This document shows, one piece after another, positions 28,214-37,581 of a stretch of DNA of 64,000 nucleotides. The notes beneath the pieces are model-generated. The model ran no database searches, was not told the origin of the DNA, and was given only the letters and a program-made list of their open reading frames with translations. Positions within the stretch are counted from its first letter, which is position 1. Each line of letters begins with the position of its first letter. Both the position numbers and the translations under genes were made by a program. This DNA is from Pyrinomonadaceae bacterium (GTDB taxonomy: Bacteria; Acidobacteriota; Blastocatellia; Pyrinomonadales; Pyrinomonadaceae), in NCBI GenBank assembly GCA_014380365.1, contig JACMJZ010000032.1, forward strand, positions 1 to 64,000, read 5' to 3'.

Positions 28214-29923
28214 ATGATGCAACGACCGAGCTCCGCAGCCGCAGTTGTGCTGCTGTTCATTTTCCTCGTTTCGCCGAGCGTGAGCTTTGCGCAACAGCCA
28301 TCCCCGAGTCCCGCGCCCGAGACGCGTCCGGCGCCACCCCAAACACCGGCCAGGGATCCGAACGATCCCATCGAGCGAATAAAAGACGAAGGCATGAACC
28401 GTTCGCAGGTCATGCAAACTTTGAGCTACCTCAGCGATGTCATCGGCCCGCGTCTGACAGCGTCGCCCGGGATGAAACGATCCAATGAGTGGACTCGTGA
28501 CCAACTCACAAAGTGGGGTTTGCAAAACGCGCATCTTGAACCTTGGGGTCCATTCGGCCGCGGCTGGTCACTAAAGCGTTTTTCGGCCCAGGTGGTTGAA
28601 CCATTAACGATTCCCTTGATTGCTTATCCGAAAGCCTGGTCACCGGCCACCGGCGGCGCAGTTACCGCCCAGGTAATCTACATCGACGCGAAGGACGAGA
28701 CGGAGTTGCTGAAGTTCAAAGGCAAACTCAAAGGGGCGATTGTGCTCACCGGAGCTAAGCTTGAGGTGAAGGCTCGTTTTGAAGCCCCTAGCACCCGCCT
28801 CAATGAAAAGGATCTGCTGACTCTGGCTGATGCGCCTGAGCCTCAGCCTCGAGCCCGCGGCGGGCGCCGTTCTCAGCAAACACCCGAGCAAAGAGCTGCA
28901 AGATTGTTTTCCTCAAAGAAGCTTCAATTCTTCCACGAGGAAGGCGCCGCCGTGTTGGTTGATGCGAGTCGATTGGGCGACGGTGGGACAATCTTTGTGG
29001 CGGCGGCAGCAGTGCCGCAGCCGGTAGTTGATGAGCCCTTCGCTCCAAACGCACCGAGGCAAATTCAGGCGTATGACAAGAACGCGCCGAAAATTATTCC
29101 CCAGTTGATGATGTCGGTCGAACATTACAACCGCATCGTGCGCATGATCGAAGCCGGCGAAAAGGTGAAGATGACTGTCGACCTGGCAGTGGATTGGCAC
29201 GACGCCGACCCGATGGCCTACAACACCATCGCGGAAATTCCGGGGACGGATCTGAAGGATGAAGTGGTGATGCTGGGTGGCCACATGGACTCGTGGCACG
29301 GCGGAACTGGCGCTACGGATAACGCGGCGGGAGTTTCAGTGGCGATGGAGGCGGTACGCATTCTTCAAGCGTTGAATCTGAAACCGCGCCGGACTATTCG
29401 AGTCGCGTTGTGGAGCGGCGAGGAGCAAGGCTTACTCGGATCGCGCGCTTACGTGGCAAAGCACTTGGGCGGAATGATAACTCCCACCCAGCACGCGGCC
29501 TCTCCGGCGCCGCCTCTCGCTCCGTCTTTGGTCACAAAACCCGCGTATGAAAAATTTAGCGGATACTTCAATCTTGATAACGGGACCGGAAAGATCCGGG
29601 GAGTCTATCTGCAAGGCAACGAGGCAGTGCGTCCGCTGTTTCGTCAGTGGCTCGCGCCGTTTCGCGACATGGGTGCGGCCACACTCTCAATCTCTAATAC
29701 CTCCGGTACCGACCATCTCTCGTTTGATGGGATCGGGTTGCCGGGATTTCAGTTTATTCAGGATGAGATTGAATACGACACCCGCACCCACCATTCGAAT
29801 CAGGATGTCTTCGATCGAATTCAAGCCGACGATATGAAGCAAGCAGCGACGATCATGGCGGCGTTTGTTTACAACGCGGCGATGAGAGATGAGAAGCTAC
29901 CGCGTAAGCCGGTAAGTCGGTGA
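28214..29923 (+). CDS. Secreted M28-family aminopeptidase with PA domain
   Basis: A 569 aa exported metallopeptidase. It has a signal peptide ([21 protein letters not shown]), a Pro-rich linker, an N-terminal M28 portion interrupted by a protease-associated domain (residues about 140-290, [17 protein letters not shown]), then the zinc site: His357 in GGHMDSW, Asp369 in TDNAAG, the Glu pair 403-404 in SGEEQG, and a late His near [12 protein letters not shown]. It probably trims amino acids from peptides outside the cytoplasm. The start MMQRPSS has GGGAGAG upstream; earlier in-frame codons are non-coding. Confidence 0.9.
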   Translation: MMQRPSSAAAVVLLFIFLVSPSVSFAQQPSPSPAPETRPAPPQTPARDPNDPIERIKDEGMNRSQVMQTLSYLSDVIGPRLTASPGMKRSNEWTRDQLTKWGLQNAHLEPWGPFGRGWSLKRFSAQVVEPLTIPLIAYPKAWSPATGGAVTAQVIYIDAKDETELLKFKGKLKGAIVLTGAKLEVKARFEAPSTRLNEKDLLTLADAPEPQPRARGGRRSQQTPEQRAARLFSSKKLQFFHEEGAAVLVDASRLGDGGTIFVAAAAVPQPVVDEPFAPNAPRQIQAYDKNAPKIIPQLMMSVEHYNRIVRMIEAGEKVKMTVDLAVDWHDADPMAYNTIAEIPGTDLKDEVVMLGGHMDSWHGGTGATDNAAGVSVAMEAVRILQALNLKPRRTIRVALWSGEEQGLLGSRAYVAKHLGGMITPTQHAASPAPPLAPSLVTKPAYEKFSGYFNLDNGTGKIRGVYLQGNEAVRPLFRQWLAPFRDMGAATLSISNTSGTDHLSFDGIGLPGFQFIQDEIEYDTRTHHSNQDVFDRIQADDMKQAATIMAAFVYNAAMRDEKLPRKPVSR

Positions 29924-29980
29924 GGTAGCAGGGCTCAGCAGGCGAAGCCCGTGACCAGTGATAAGGCTTGGCAGGGAAAC

Positions 29981-30049
29981 GATCCACGAGGTTCGACGAA
30001 ACAACACCAAAAGAAAGAATTCGTGATAGTTCGTGTTATTTCGTGGATC
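29981..30049. repeat. Palindromic repeat family H, copy 1
   Basis: Opens GATCCACGAGGTTCG and closes TTATTTCGTGGATC, with TTCGTGATAGTTCGTG inside. Related copies lie at 58964-59030 and, as a half, at 47598-47620. Confidence 0.82.
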
Positions 30050-30078
30050 CTGTTCCGCCACTTGTGCACAGCTCACAA

Positions 30079-30109
30079 GAAAAAAGGCGAGCCGGGTGAG
30101 ACTCGCCTT
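30079..30109 (-). terminator. Rho-independent terminator of the DUF883/holin/DUF3618 operon
   Basis: On the minus strand the stem AAGGCGAG/CTCGCCTT with a 10-base loop is followed by TTTTTT, 25 bases past the last stop codon. Confidence 0.8.
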
Positions 30110-30133
30110 AGTTAGGTGAAGTTCGGAATAAAG

Positions 30134-30793
30134 CTAACCGGAGCGATCGCCAGCACCCTGATAACCAGAAGACGCCACTTCGCCCGTTCCCATAGATGCC
30201 CCAGACGACAATTGACGACCTGACTTGTCAGACAGGTCCACGCCGATCCAGCCTCTGATCTTGTTCAGCAGGAGCGGAAGCACGACTGTCTGCGCCGTCG
30301 TTGATAGTTCTTCGACGAGTCTGTCGCCGAGCGATCCTGCTTCTTTACTTAGCCGGTCATAAGCTGATGTTTCCTTGAAGCGTTCAATGAGGCCGGGTCC
30401 TTCGTCGTGTCCGTTTGCGTTCGTGGTCGCCTTCGCAGACGCCGCGCCGACTGGTTCAGCGATGAGAGGTCGCGCATAGGTCTCAGAAGTTGCAGACACG
30501 TAATCGCGTCTGTCATCTTCGGTTAACGCTGCGGCGATTCCATAACCCACGAAGAACCCCACCCCGGCGGCGCCGAGGGTCCAGGCGACGGGTTGCCTCT
30601 TGAAGTGCTCGCGCCAATCGAGCGCGTCCTTCACGTTCTCATACTTTTCAGTCACCGTGTCTTTGATCTCGGTAACTGTATTGGAAATGGAGTCGCGCGC
30701 CTCTTCCATGCGACGCTGGAGATCGGCCTTGGAAGGATCTTCATCCTCCACTTCGCGCGCGCGGGCCAGTCCTAGAGTTCGTTCTTCAGCCAT
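30134..30793 (-). CDS. DUF3618-like membrane-anchored protein
   Basis: A 219 aa protein. The N-terminal helix SKADLQRRMEEARDSISNTVTEIKDTV resembles the DUF3618 repeat; a single hydrophobic segment (VAWTLGAAGVGFFVGYGIAAAL) follows at about residues 70-92, then a charged, low-complexity soluble part. It is the last gene of a three-gene operon and its start overlaps the preceding gene by 22 bases. The ribosome site AAAGGA is clear. Probably an envelope-associated stress protein; the molecular role is unknown. Confidence 0.7.
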   Translation of the reverse strand: MAEERTLGLARAREVEDEDPSKADLQRRMEEARDSISNTVTEIKDTVTEKYENVKDALDWREHFKRQPVAWTLGAAGVGFFVGYGIAAALTEDDRRDYVSATSETYARPLIAEPVGAASAKATTNANGHDEGPGLIERFKETSAYDRLSKEAGSLGDRLVEELSTTAQTVVLPLLLNKIRGWIGVDLSDKSGRQLSSGASMGTGEVASSGYQGAGDRSG

Positions 30794-31218
30794 TGCTTGT
30801 CCTTTCTAAGCTCTTCCACCGTTCGGTCTGGAACGAGATTTTGTTTCGCTAACTTGCTCTTCACCGCCGAGATGATTATCGAGCCGACGATAAGATACAA
30901 AACACCCGCGGTCACAAACCCAATCGCGTAACGCGCCGGCTGGGTCAGATTCGTTTCGGCGAAGAGCGTCGATATCCCGAATGCCAACGCGACATTCAGC
31001 AGCGCAAAACCAATGGCAGCGACAATGCCACCCACGGCGATCATGATACCGCCCCGGGCGTAGGCATTCGCCTCTTCCTTGAGTTCGACCTTGAGCAAAC
31101 TCACTTTGGTATCGAACAGCTGCACGACGTCGTCTCCCAAACGTGTGAACAACGTCGGGAGACTTTCATTCTCAACCTTGGGCGTTATCGCCGTTGCGGC
31201 GCTGGCGGAAGTAGCCAT
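30772..31218 (-). CDS. Phage-holin-family (holin-X/YqjE-like) membrane protein
   Basis: A 148 aa protein with an amphipathic N-terminal helix (LPTLFTRLGDDVVQLFDTKVSLLKVELKEEA), two strong membrane spans (IMIAVGGIVAAIGFALLNVAL and YAIGFVTAGVLYLIVGSIII) and a charged tail. This is the pattern of the PF07332-type family, which despite the name is a chromosomal membrane protein often paired with DUF883 proteins. Not phage here: no other phage gene is near. The ribosome site AAAGGAGAG is strong. Confidence 0.82.
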   Translation of the reverse strand: MATSASAATAITPKVENESLPTLFTRLGDDVVQLFDTKVSLLKVELKEEANAYARGGIMIAVGGIVAAIGFALLNVALAFGISTLFAETNLTQPARYAIGFVTAGVLYLIVGSIIISAVKSKLAKQNLVPDRTVEELRKDKQWLKNEL

Positions 31219-31267
31219 TGCTTGTCTCTCCTTTCAAACGAACCTGTGCGGTCACGCTTCGGCGGTC

Positions 31268-31645
31268 TTAGGAACGCCGCCCTCTCAAAATCAACCCGAC
31301 GAGTAAGCCGGCGGCGGCCGAAATCAGAATGGCCTGACCAGGATTCTTGCGCGCATAGTCCTTCGCGTTTTCGGCAATCTCGGCATAGTCGGCGTTCTGA
31401 AGTTCTTTAAACTTATCACCAACAACTCCGATCTTATCGGTGACGAATTCCTTCGCCTGGCCCGCGACTTCGGTAATTTTCTCGCCATACTGCTGCGCAG
31501 TTTGTGCGAGACCCGTGGCTGTGGCGGTGCCGGTTGCGGCGCCTGAGAATCCGGTTGCTGCGCGATCGCTCAGCGAGCTTCCTGTCTGACCACCGCTGGT
31601 GTCAGGCGTTGTTCCGGGGAAATCTGTTCCTCTATTTTGCGACAT
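31268..31645 (-). CDS. DUF883/YqjD-like membrane-tethered protein
   Basis: A 125 aa protein with a Ser/Thr/Gly-rich N-terminus, a long amphipathic helix (AQQYGEKITEVAGQAKEFVTDKIGVVGDKFKEL) and the C-terminal signature RKNPGQAILISAAAGLLVGLILRGRRS, a tail anchor typical of the YqjD/ElaB/DUF883 group. Relatives tether to the inner membrane and bind ribosomes in stationary phase. First gene of the three-gene operon, with a strong AAGGAG ribosome site. Confidence 0.82.
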   Translation of the reverse strand: MSQNRGTDFPGTTPDTSGGQTGSSLSDRAATGFSGAATGTATATGLAQTAQQYGEKITEVAGQAKEFVTDKIGVVGDKFKELQNADYAEIAENAKDYARKNPGQAILISAAAGLLVGLILRGRRS

Positions 31646-31945
31646 GCTGGTTGACTCCTTTTGAATGCGATTGTTTTCGATGTTTGTCTTGAACTTCGGC
31701 CGTTGAAACTGCGCGCAGAAGTTATCGCAGTGTAATTAGCAAACAATGTGCCGAGTTAGAACGGCGCGGCCTATTGACTCTAAGGCCTTAGTTTAGTGGG
31801 TCGGAAGGTCGGTTTGAGCATTAGAAAGCGTTCGTCTGTTCTTGTTGCGAAAGGGTACAAGTCAGGATTGTCGGCGACGGCTTTCATACAATGGACATCA
31901 GGCGGGTGCAAATGAATGGCGAACATGAAAAGGGAGATTCCGGCC

Positions 31946-31986
31946 TTGACAGTACCTCCGGGCAAGTGGTAAGTAAGTACTTACTT
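31946..31986 (+). promoter_or_regulatory. Promoter with perfect 16-bp palindrome (TetR operator) of the RND operon
   Basis: TTGACA at 31946-31951 is followed after 18 bases by TAAGTA. The perfect palindrome AAGTAAGTACTTACTT (31971-31986) overlaps the -10 box and start region. Its placement before a TetR gene suggests autorepression. The rest of the 370-base stretch from 31646 shows no gene that I can support. Confidence 0.7.
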
Positions 31987-32018
31987 TGAACCCGTCGAGG
32001 CTTCATCGAGGATATTTT

Positions 32019-32762
32019 TTGAACAAAGAAACAACAATCAGCAAATCAGCTGCAGCGGTTGCGAGCGTAGCGCCAGCGCCAGTGCCGGCGCGGATGGCCG
32101 CGGAAGACCGTCGCCACCAGATTCTGCGCGTGGCCGTCACCCTGTTTTCACAGCGAGGTTTTGGCGGCACCACAACAAAAGAGATTGCCCAGGCGGCTGG
32201 GGTGTCGGAGGCGATGGTCTTTCGCCATTACGCCACGAAACACGAACTCTATAGCGCCATCCTCGATCACAAGGCTTGCTCAGGCGACCAGATGAATCCC
32301 GAGGAGTTGGTAGCCGAGGCGCTCAAACAGAAGGACGACCGGGCGGTATTTGAACGGTTGGCCCTGGGTGCGCTTGAGCACCATGAGATCGATCCGGAGT
32401 TTCAGCGTTTGCTGCTCCATTCCGCCCTGGAGAAGCACGAGCTGGCGGAGATGTTCTTCGAGAAGTTTCTGCGTCGCGTTTACGAGTTGCTTGGCGGGTA
32501 CATCGCCGAGCGCCAACGCGATGGCGCGATGATTAAGATTGACCCGGCAATTATTGTGCGCGCCTTCGTAGGCATGATTATTCATCACTCACTTAACAAC
32601 AATCTTTGGGATCCAGAACGTCGGCTGTTGAATATTACTAACCAGGAAGCGGCTAAGCAGTTTACCGCGATCCTTCTGAACGGAATTAGCCCCAGCAGCA
32701 CGGCTACGCCATCTGGAAGTTCTGCTAAGAGTTCCGCTAACTTTTCTTCGAGAAAGAAATAG
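32019..32762 (+). CDS. TetR/AcrR-family regulator of the RND efflux operon
   Basis: A 248 aa repressor-type protein with an Ala/Pro-rich leader and then the TetR helix-turn-helix (FSQRGFGGTTTKEIAQAAGVSEAMVFRHYATKHELYSAI). The TTG at 32019 is chosen because GAGGA precedes it by 6 bases; an upstream TTG at 31986 would lie inside the operator palindrome. The C-terminal ligand domain is helical and ends in a Ser-rich tail. It is followed 3 bases later by the efflux adaptor gene, so it is cotranscribed with its presumed target and likely controls it through the upstream palindrome. Confidence 0.88.
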   Translation: MNKETTISKSAAAVASVAPAPVPARMAAEDRRHQILRVAVTLFSQRGFGGTTTKEIAQAAGVSEAMVFRHYATKHELYSAILDHKACSGDQMNPEELVAEALKQKDDRAVFERLALGALEHHEIDPEFQRLLLHSALEKHELAEMFFEKFLRRVYELLGGYIAERQRDGAMIKIDPAIIVRAFVGMIIHHSLNNNLWDPERRLLNITNQEAAKQFTAILLNGISPSSTATPSGSSAKSSANFSSRKK

Positions 32763-32765
32763 GCA

Positions 32766-34043
32766 ATGTCATCTTCTCCGTCTCCGCAATCCTGGCGGCC
32801 TTTTCCGTTTTTGTTGCTGGCAATTCTCGTCGTAGCACTTCCGCTGATAGGCATTTCCTGCGGCGGCTCCAAGGCCAACGTTCGGAATGACGAGTCGAAT
32901 GCTGCCGTGCAACCAGCGGCAGTCGACGTGACGACGGCGGCGGTAATTGTTCGTGAGCTGCCTCGTTACTTTGAAGCGACGGGAAGTTTGACTGGCGACC
33001 AGCAAACGGATGTTGCCCCATCCGTCGCCGGCAAAGTGGTGGCGATTGGCGTTGAGCTGGGCAGCTATGTTAAGCGCGGGCAAATGATTGTTCGACTCGA
33101 CGACGTGGATGCAAAACTCCGTGTGCAACAGGCCGTGGCCCAGGTGGAACAGTCAAAAGCTGCGTTGCGTCAGGCGGAAGAGAAGGTCGGCGTGCGACCG
33201 GGCCAGTCTTACGATCTAAACAAAGTTCCTGAAGTGGCAAACGCGCGAGTCGCGCTCGAGCTGACGGAAAAGAATTTGCGCCGCGCCGAGAAGTTGATTG
33301 AATCCGGCGACGTTTCCAAATCGATGTATGACCAGCAAAAGGCGCAACGCGACCAACTCAAGGAGGTTTATGAATCAGCGCTATCTTTGGCGCGCCAAAA
33401 TTTCGCGGCGGTGGCCACAGCTCGTGCAAACGTGGCCAACGCGGAAAGCCAGCTTGGATTAGCGCGCAGGAGTCTTTCCTATGCGCTGGTGTTTTCACCC
33501 ATCGATGGATTTGTGTCCGAGCGGACAGCAGACCTGGGCGAGTACGTATCGCCCTCGACTAAAGTCGCGACCATCGTTCGCATCAATCCTTTGCGAGTGA
33601 GAATCGACATCCCGGAGCAAGCAATACCCTCGGTAACAGTTGGCCAATCGGTGTCGGTAACAACGAGCGCGTGGCCCGACAAGAATTTTAGTGGACGCGT
33701 CGCGCGCATCTCGCCAAACGTCACGCCAACCTCGCGAACCATGACCGTCGAAGCAGAAATTGAAAACGGCAGCGGCGCGCTGAAGCCGGGCCAGTTTGCG
33801 ACTGTGCGGATACTTCAGTCGCGCGCTGAGCCGGCCGTGCTGGTTCCGTCGCGCGCGGTGCGTACGGAATCGGGCGTCAGCCGTGTGTTTGTAATCAAGG
33901 ATGGCCGCGCCCAGGAGCGACTTGTCCAACTCGGGCAATCGGAAGGTGATTTGGTTGAGATCAAAGGCGGCGTCGCGGCTGATGAACTAGTGGCCACGAG
34001 CAATATTGAACAGTTGGGCGACGGGATGGCGGTAAAGCAATAA
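32766..34043 (+). CDS. RND efflux periplasmic adaptor (membrane fusion lipoprotein)
   Basis: A 425 aa adaptor linking the RND pump to the outer-membrane channel. The N-terminus has a hydrophobic stretch ending in the lipobox-like ISCGG. A biotinyl-lipoyl half-motif (VAPSVAGKVVAIGVELGSYVKRGQMIVRLDD), a long coiled coil (residues about 115-225), the second lipoyl half (LVFSPIDGFVSERTADLGEYVSPSTKVATI) and the beta-barrel domain follow. This order is that of HlyD/AcrA-type proteins. It lies between its regulator and the pump gene. Confidence 0.92.
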   Translation: MSSSPSPQSWRPFPFLLLAILVVALPLIGISCGGSKANVRNDESNAAVQPAAVDVTTAAVIVRELPRYFEATGSLTGDQQTDVAPSVAGKVVAIGVELGSYVKRGQMIVRLDDVDAKLRVQQAVAQVEQSKAALRQAEEKVGVRPGQSYDLNKVPEVANARVALELTEKNLRRAEKLIESGDVSKSMYDQQKAQRDQLKEVYESALSLARQNFAAVATARANVANAESQLGLARRSLSYALVFSPIDGFVSERTADLGEYVSPSTKVATIVRINPLRVRIDIPEQAIPSVTVGQSVSVTTSAWPDKNFSGRVARISPNVTPTSRTMTVEAEIENGSGALKPGQFATVRILQSRAEPAVLVPSRAVRTESGVSRVFVIKDGRAQERLVQLGQSEGDLVEIKGGVAADELVATSNIEQLGDGMAVKQ

Positions 34044-34045
34044 TC

Positions 34046-34132
34046 GTTTCGAGTTCCGAGTTCCGAGTTTCGAGTTAGAAATATCCGAATCGGACGCGAA
34101 CTCGAAACTCGAAACTTGGAACTCGAAACTAG
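34046..34132. repeat. 7-bp-period inverted arrays, locus P9
   Basis: The left arm repeats GTTTCGA and GTTCCGA. The right arm repeats CTCGAAA and CTTGGAA. It occupies the entire adaptor-pump gap, 2 bases from one stop and 6 from the next start. Confidence 0.94.
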
Positions 34133-34138
34133 TATCAG

Positions 34139-37100
34139 ATGCAAAAGTTAGCTGAAATCTGCGTCAGGCGTCCGGTGTTTGCGACGATGCTGATCCTGAG
34201 TCTGACAGTTGTCGGGCTCTTTTCCTACAACTCCTTGGGCGTCGATCTGTTCCCGAAGATCGATTTACCGACCATCACCGTTACCATCCTCAATCCCGGC
34301 GCGTCGCCGCAGGAAGTGGAAACGGAAATAACCGACAAAGTTGAAGGCGCCGTCAACACCATTAGCGGCATCGACGAGCTGCGATCAACTTCGGTAGAGG
34401 GCGTTTCCCAGGTCTTCATAACCTTCCTGCTCGAGAAAAACCCCGACACCGCCTCGGCTGAAGTTCGCAATAAAGTTGATCTAATCGTCAACGAACTTCC
34501 CGTCACCGCCGAGCAGCCGATCGTGCAGAAGTTGGACACGGACGCGGCGCCGGTGGTGCGTATTGCGGTTTCCGCGCCGCGCTCACAGCGCGAAGTCACC
34601 GACGTTGCCGACAAAAAGATCAAGCAACAGATTGAATCGATTAACGGAGTCGGCGAGGTCCAGATCATCGGCGGTCGGGAGCGCGAGATCCAGATTTGGG
34701 TCGATCCCGACAAGCTGCGCGCATTCAACGTCACCGTAGCGCAGGTTGCGGATGCGGTGCGCGCGCAAAACATGGAGGTCCCGGGCGGACGTGTAGACGA
34801 AGGAACTCGCGAGCTGACTGTGCGAACAATGGGCCGGATCATCGAGCCGGCGGAGTTTAATAACCTGGTCGTCGGCAGCCGCGGCGACTATTCCGTAAAG
34901 TTGAGCGATGTCGGTTATGCGGAAGACGGTGCTGAAGAGCCGCGCACGGAAGCGCGACTCAACGGACAGCCCGCCGTCACGTTAATCGTCTCCAAACAGT
35001 CTGGTCAGAATACGGTGGCAGTTGCGGAGGCTGTCAAGGCGCGCCTCGACGAACTGCAAAAGACCTTGCCTGCCGGTTACAAAACGCAGGTCGTCGGCGA
35101 TCAGTCAATCTTTATCAAAGCTTCAATCGAGTCGATCCAAACGCACCTGATCGAAGGCAGCATACTCGCGGCCATCGTTGTCTTCATTTTTCTCTGGAGC
35201 TTCAGGTCAACCTTGATTGCGGCCACCGCGATACCCACGTCGTTGATTGCCACCTTCGGACTGATGGCCGCGATGGGCTTCACCCTGAATCAGATCACCA
35301 TGCTCGCCCTGACGTTGATGGTCGGAATTGTCATCGACGACGCGATCGTGGTCCTGGAAAACATTTTTCGCTATGTCGAAGAGAAGGGAATGCATCCGTT
35401 TCAGGCGGCAATTGAAGGCACCAAAGAAATTGGCATGGCTGTGATGGCGACTACGCTGTCGCTGCTTGCCGTTTTCCTGCCCGTCGGTTTCATGGGCGGC
35501 ATTGTGGGCCGGTTCATGTCGTCGTTTGGTCTGACCTCGTCCTTCGCCATCGCTGTTTCGCTTCTGGTTTCGTTCACGCTAACTCCGATGCTGGCGGCGC
35601 GTTTGATTAAGCGCAGTAACGACGCTGAAGAGGGACCGATTGAGCGGCGGATCGAACCTGCCGATCACGGCTCGAAGCAATCGCGATTCTATCGTCCGGT
35701 CGATCTTACTTATACCTGGATGTTGAGATGGTCAATGGCGCATCGCTGGGTGATAGTCGTGGCCTGCCTGCTTGTGATCATCAGCATCGTGCCGCTCTTC
35801 ATGTTCGTGGGGAAAAACTTCCTGCCCGTCGACGACCAATCGCAGTTTGAGCTCAACGTGCGCGCGCCGGAAGGACAGACGCTGGCTGCGACATCTGCGC
35901 TGGCCGAACGCATCTCCGCGGATGTGAGGAAGCTGCCGGGCGTCTCTGACACGTTGACGACGATCGGCGGGGGCCAGCAGCAACAGGTCAACGTCGCGAC
36001 CATTTACGTCAAGATGCGGCCGTTGGATGAACGAAGTGTGACGCAAGAGGAAGCGATGCTGCGTACACGTTCGGAGATTCTGGCGAAGTATCTCAAAGAG
36101 TTTCCGGGACAGCTGCGAACGAGCGTGCAGCAAGTCGCCGCGATTTCCGGGGGTGGCTTCCGTAATGCTGACCTGCAGTACGTAATCGGCGGTCCGGACC
36201 TGGCCAAGCTCACCGAATACTCCGAAGCAATGCTGGCGAAGATGAAGACGATTCCCGATGTGGTGGACGCGGATTCAACGCTGATCACCGGCAAGCCCGA
36301 GCTGCGAGTTGTCATCGACCGGCAGCGTGCCGCGGACCTGGGTGTGCGCGTGTCTGATATCGCTCAAGCTTTGAACACGCTCGTGGCCGGCCAGAAGGTT
36401 TCGACATTTAACGCGGGCACCGATCAGTATGACGTGCGGGTGCGGGCAATTGGAGAATTTCGCGCGAGCGTGGAGGGACTCAATCGGATGATTGTTACCT
36501 CGTCGAAGATTGGCTGGGTCAGCCTCGACAATCTCGTTCGCATTCAAGAGGGCACTGGGCCGTCAGCAATTGAGCGCCTTAACCGGCAGCGACAGGTGAT
36601 GTTGTTGGGAAACGTGAGGCCGGGTGGTTCGCAGGCAGACGTGATCGATAAGATGAACCAGTTTGCCAAAGAAATAAAAATTGATCCTTCCTATTCGACC
36701 GGACTGGCTGGGCGCTCGAAAGAGTTAGGCAAGGCTGGTTACTACTTCGGCCTGGCTTTCCTTCTTTCATTCGTCTTCATGTACATGGTTCTGGCTGCGC
36801 AGTTTGAATCGTTCATACACCCGATCACGATCCTGCTGACGCTGCCGCTGGCAATCCCTTTCGGCATCGTCTCACTACTAATCACCGGCCAGACAGTAAA
36901 CATATTTTCCGGCCTGGGATTGCTGCTGCTCTTCGGGGTAGTCAAGAAAAACGCAATTCTGCAAATCGATCACACGAACCAGTTGCGCGCACAGGGTATG
37001 GAGAGGCTCGAAGCAATCATTCGCGGAAACCGCGATCGCCTCCGCCCGATCCTGATGACAACCATCGCGCTGGTCGCCGGAATGTTGCCTCTGACGATTT

Positions 37101-37339
37101 CCAGTGGACCCGGTTCGGGTACGAATCGCTCAATCGGCGTGCTGGTGGTTGGCGGGCAATCTCTTTGTTTGTTGCTCACGCTGCTGGCCGTACCGGTTTT
37201 CTATTCACTCTTCGACGACCTGGGCAAAAGCAGGGTTTGGGGAATGATTGGCTCTGGGGTGACGGGAGCATTTGATCGCGTGCGACGCAAGGCAGCAAGC
37301 GCGACGGCGTCGATTATAGGTTTGGTTTCGAAGCAGTAG
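34139..37339 (+). CDS. RND-family efflux pump, inner-membrane transporter
   Basis: A 1066 aa HAE1/AcrB-like pump driven by protons, exporting hydrophobic compounds. It starts with a cytoplasmic-edge helix (CVRRPVFATMLILSLTVVGLFSYNSLGVDLFPKIDLPTI), has two large periplasmic porter loops, and carries the proton-relay pair in GIVIDDAIVVLENIF of the fourth helix. The C-terminal helices include FVFMYMVLAAQFESFIHPI and GLLLLFGVVKKNAILQIDH. No metal-specific signature is seen, so a multidrug-type substrate is most likely. Ribosome site not evident because an array abuts the start. Confidence 0.95.
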   Translation: MQKLAEICVRRPVFATMLILSLTVVGLFSYNSLGVDLFPKIDLPTITVTILNPGASPQEVETEITDKVEGAVNTISGIDELRSTSVEGVSQVFITFLLEKNPDTASAEVRNKVDLIVNELPVTAEQPIVQKLDTDAAPVVRIAVSAPRSQREVTDVADKKIKQQIESINGVGEVQIIGGREREIQIWVDPDKLRAFNVTVAQVADAVRAQNMEVPGGRVDEGTRELTVRTMGRIIEPAEFNNLVVGSRGDYSVKLSDVGYAEDGAEEPRTEARLNGQPAVTLIVSKQSGQNTVAVAEAVKARLDELQKTLPAGYKTQVVGDQSIFIKASIESIQTHLIEGSILAAIVVFIFLWSFRSTLIAATAIPTSLIATFGLMAAMGFTLNQITMLALTLMVGIVIDDAIVVLENIFRYVEEKGMHPFQAAIEGTKEIGMAVMATTLSLLAVFLPVGFMGGIVGRFMSSFGLTSSFAIAVSLLVSFTLTPMLAARLIKRSNDAEEGPIERRIEPADHGSKQSRFYRPVDLTYTWMLRWSMAHRWVIVVACLLVIISIVPLFMFVGKNFLPVDDQSQFELNVRAPEGQTLAATSALAERISADVRKLPGVSDTLTTIGGGQQQQVNVATIYVKMRPLDERSVTQEEAMLRTRSEILAKYLKEFPGQLRTSVQQVAAISGGGFRNADLQYVIGGPDLAKLTEYSEAMLAKMKTIPDVVDADSTLITGKPELRVVIDRQRAADLGVRVSDIAQALNTLVAGQKVSTFNAGTDQYDVRVRAIGEFRASVEGLNRMIVTSSKIGWVSLDNLVRIQEGTGPSAIERLNRQRQVMLLGNVRPGGSQADVIDKMNQFAKEIKIDPSYSTGLAGRSKELGKAGYYFGLAFLLSFVFMYMVLAAQFESFIHPITILLTLPLAIPFGIVSLLITGQTVNIFSGLGLLLLFGVVKKNAILQIDHTNQLRAQGMERLEAIIRGNRDRLRPILMTTIALVAGMLPLTISSGPGSGTNRSIGVLVVGGQSLCLLLTLLAVPVFYSLFDDLGKSRVWGMIGSGVTGAFDRVRRKAASATASIIGLVSKQ

Positions 37340-37410
37340 GCGAGTTGGCGATACGCTTCTACCATGTTAGTGAGTTTGACCAATGATTGAAGTCAAAACA
37401 GATTCTGAAT

Positions 37411-37581
37411 TGCGGCTTTGCCGCAGCACAGTGCGGAAAGGCTCAGCCTTTCCGGCAGCTTCTGGAATTGAATCGCGCGAGGCTGCGTCTCGCCTGATGG
37501 GTCGAGGCGTAGCCTCATTAGAAGAAAGGAATCTCACGGAAAGGCGGAGCCTTTCCGCACTGTGCGGCGGCAAAGCCGCGG
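37411..37581. repeat. Palindromic repeat family C, copy 2, inside a coding frame
   Basis: Same hairpin train as 8135-8352: TGCGGCTTTGCCGC, GGAAAGGCTCAGCCTTTCC, GAGGCTGCGTCTCGCC, GAGGCGTAGCCTC, GGAAAGGCGGAGCCTTTCC and GCACTGTGCGGCGGCAAAGCCGC. All 57 codons stay open in the TolC-type gene frame. Confidence 0.94.

Noticed and set aside
27818-28534. 238 aa minus-strand open frame opposite the end of topA and the start of the M28 peptidase
   Set aside because: It lies antisense to two well-supported genes, has low-complexity Ser/Arg/Cys composition and no motif.
30772-31218. Prophage, suggested by a holin-family protein
   Set aside because: The family is a common chromosomal membrane protein next to DUF883 proteins, and no other phage gene is present.
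31780-31965. 61 aa minus-strand open frame upstream of the efflux regulator
   Set aside because: It runs antisense across the predicted promoter, has no ribosome site and no recognisable domain; a real small protein is not fully excluded.
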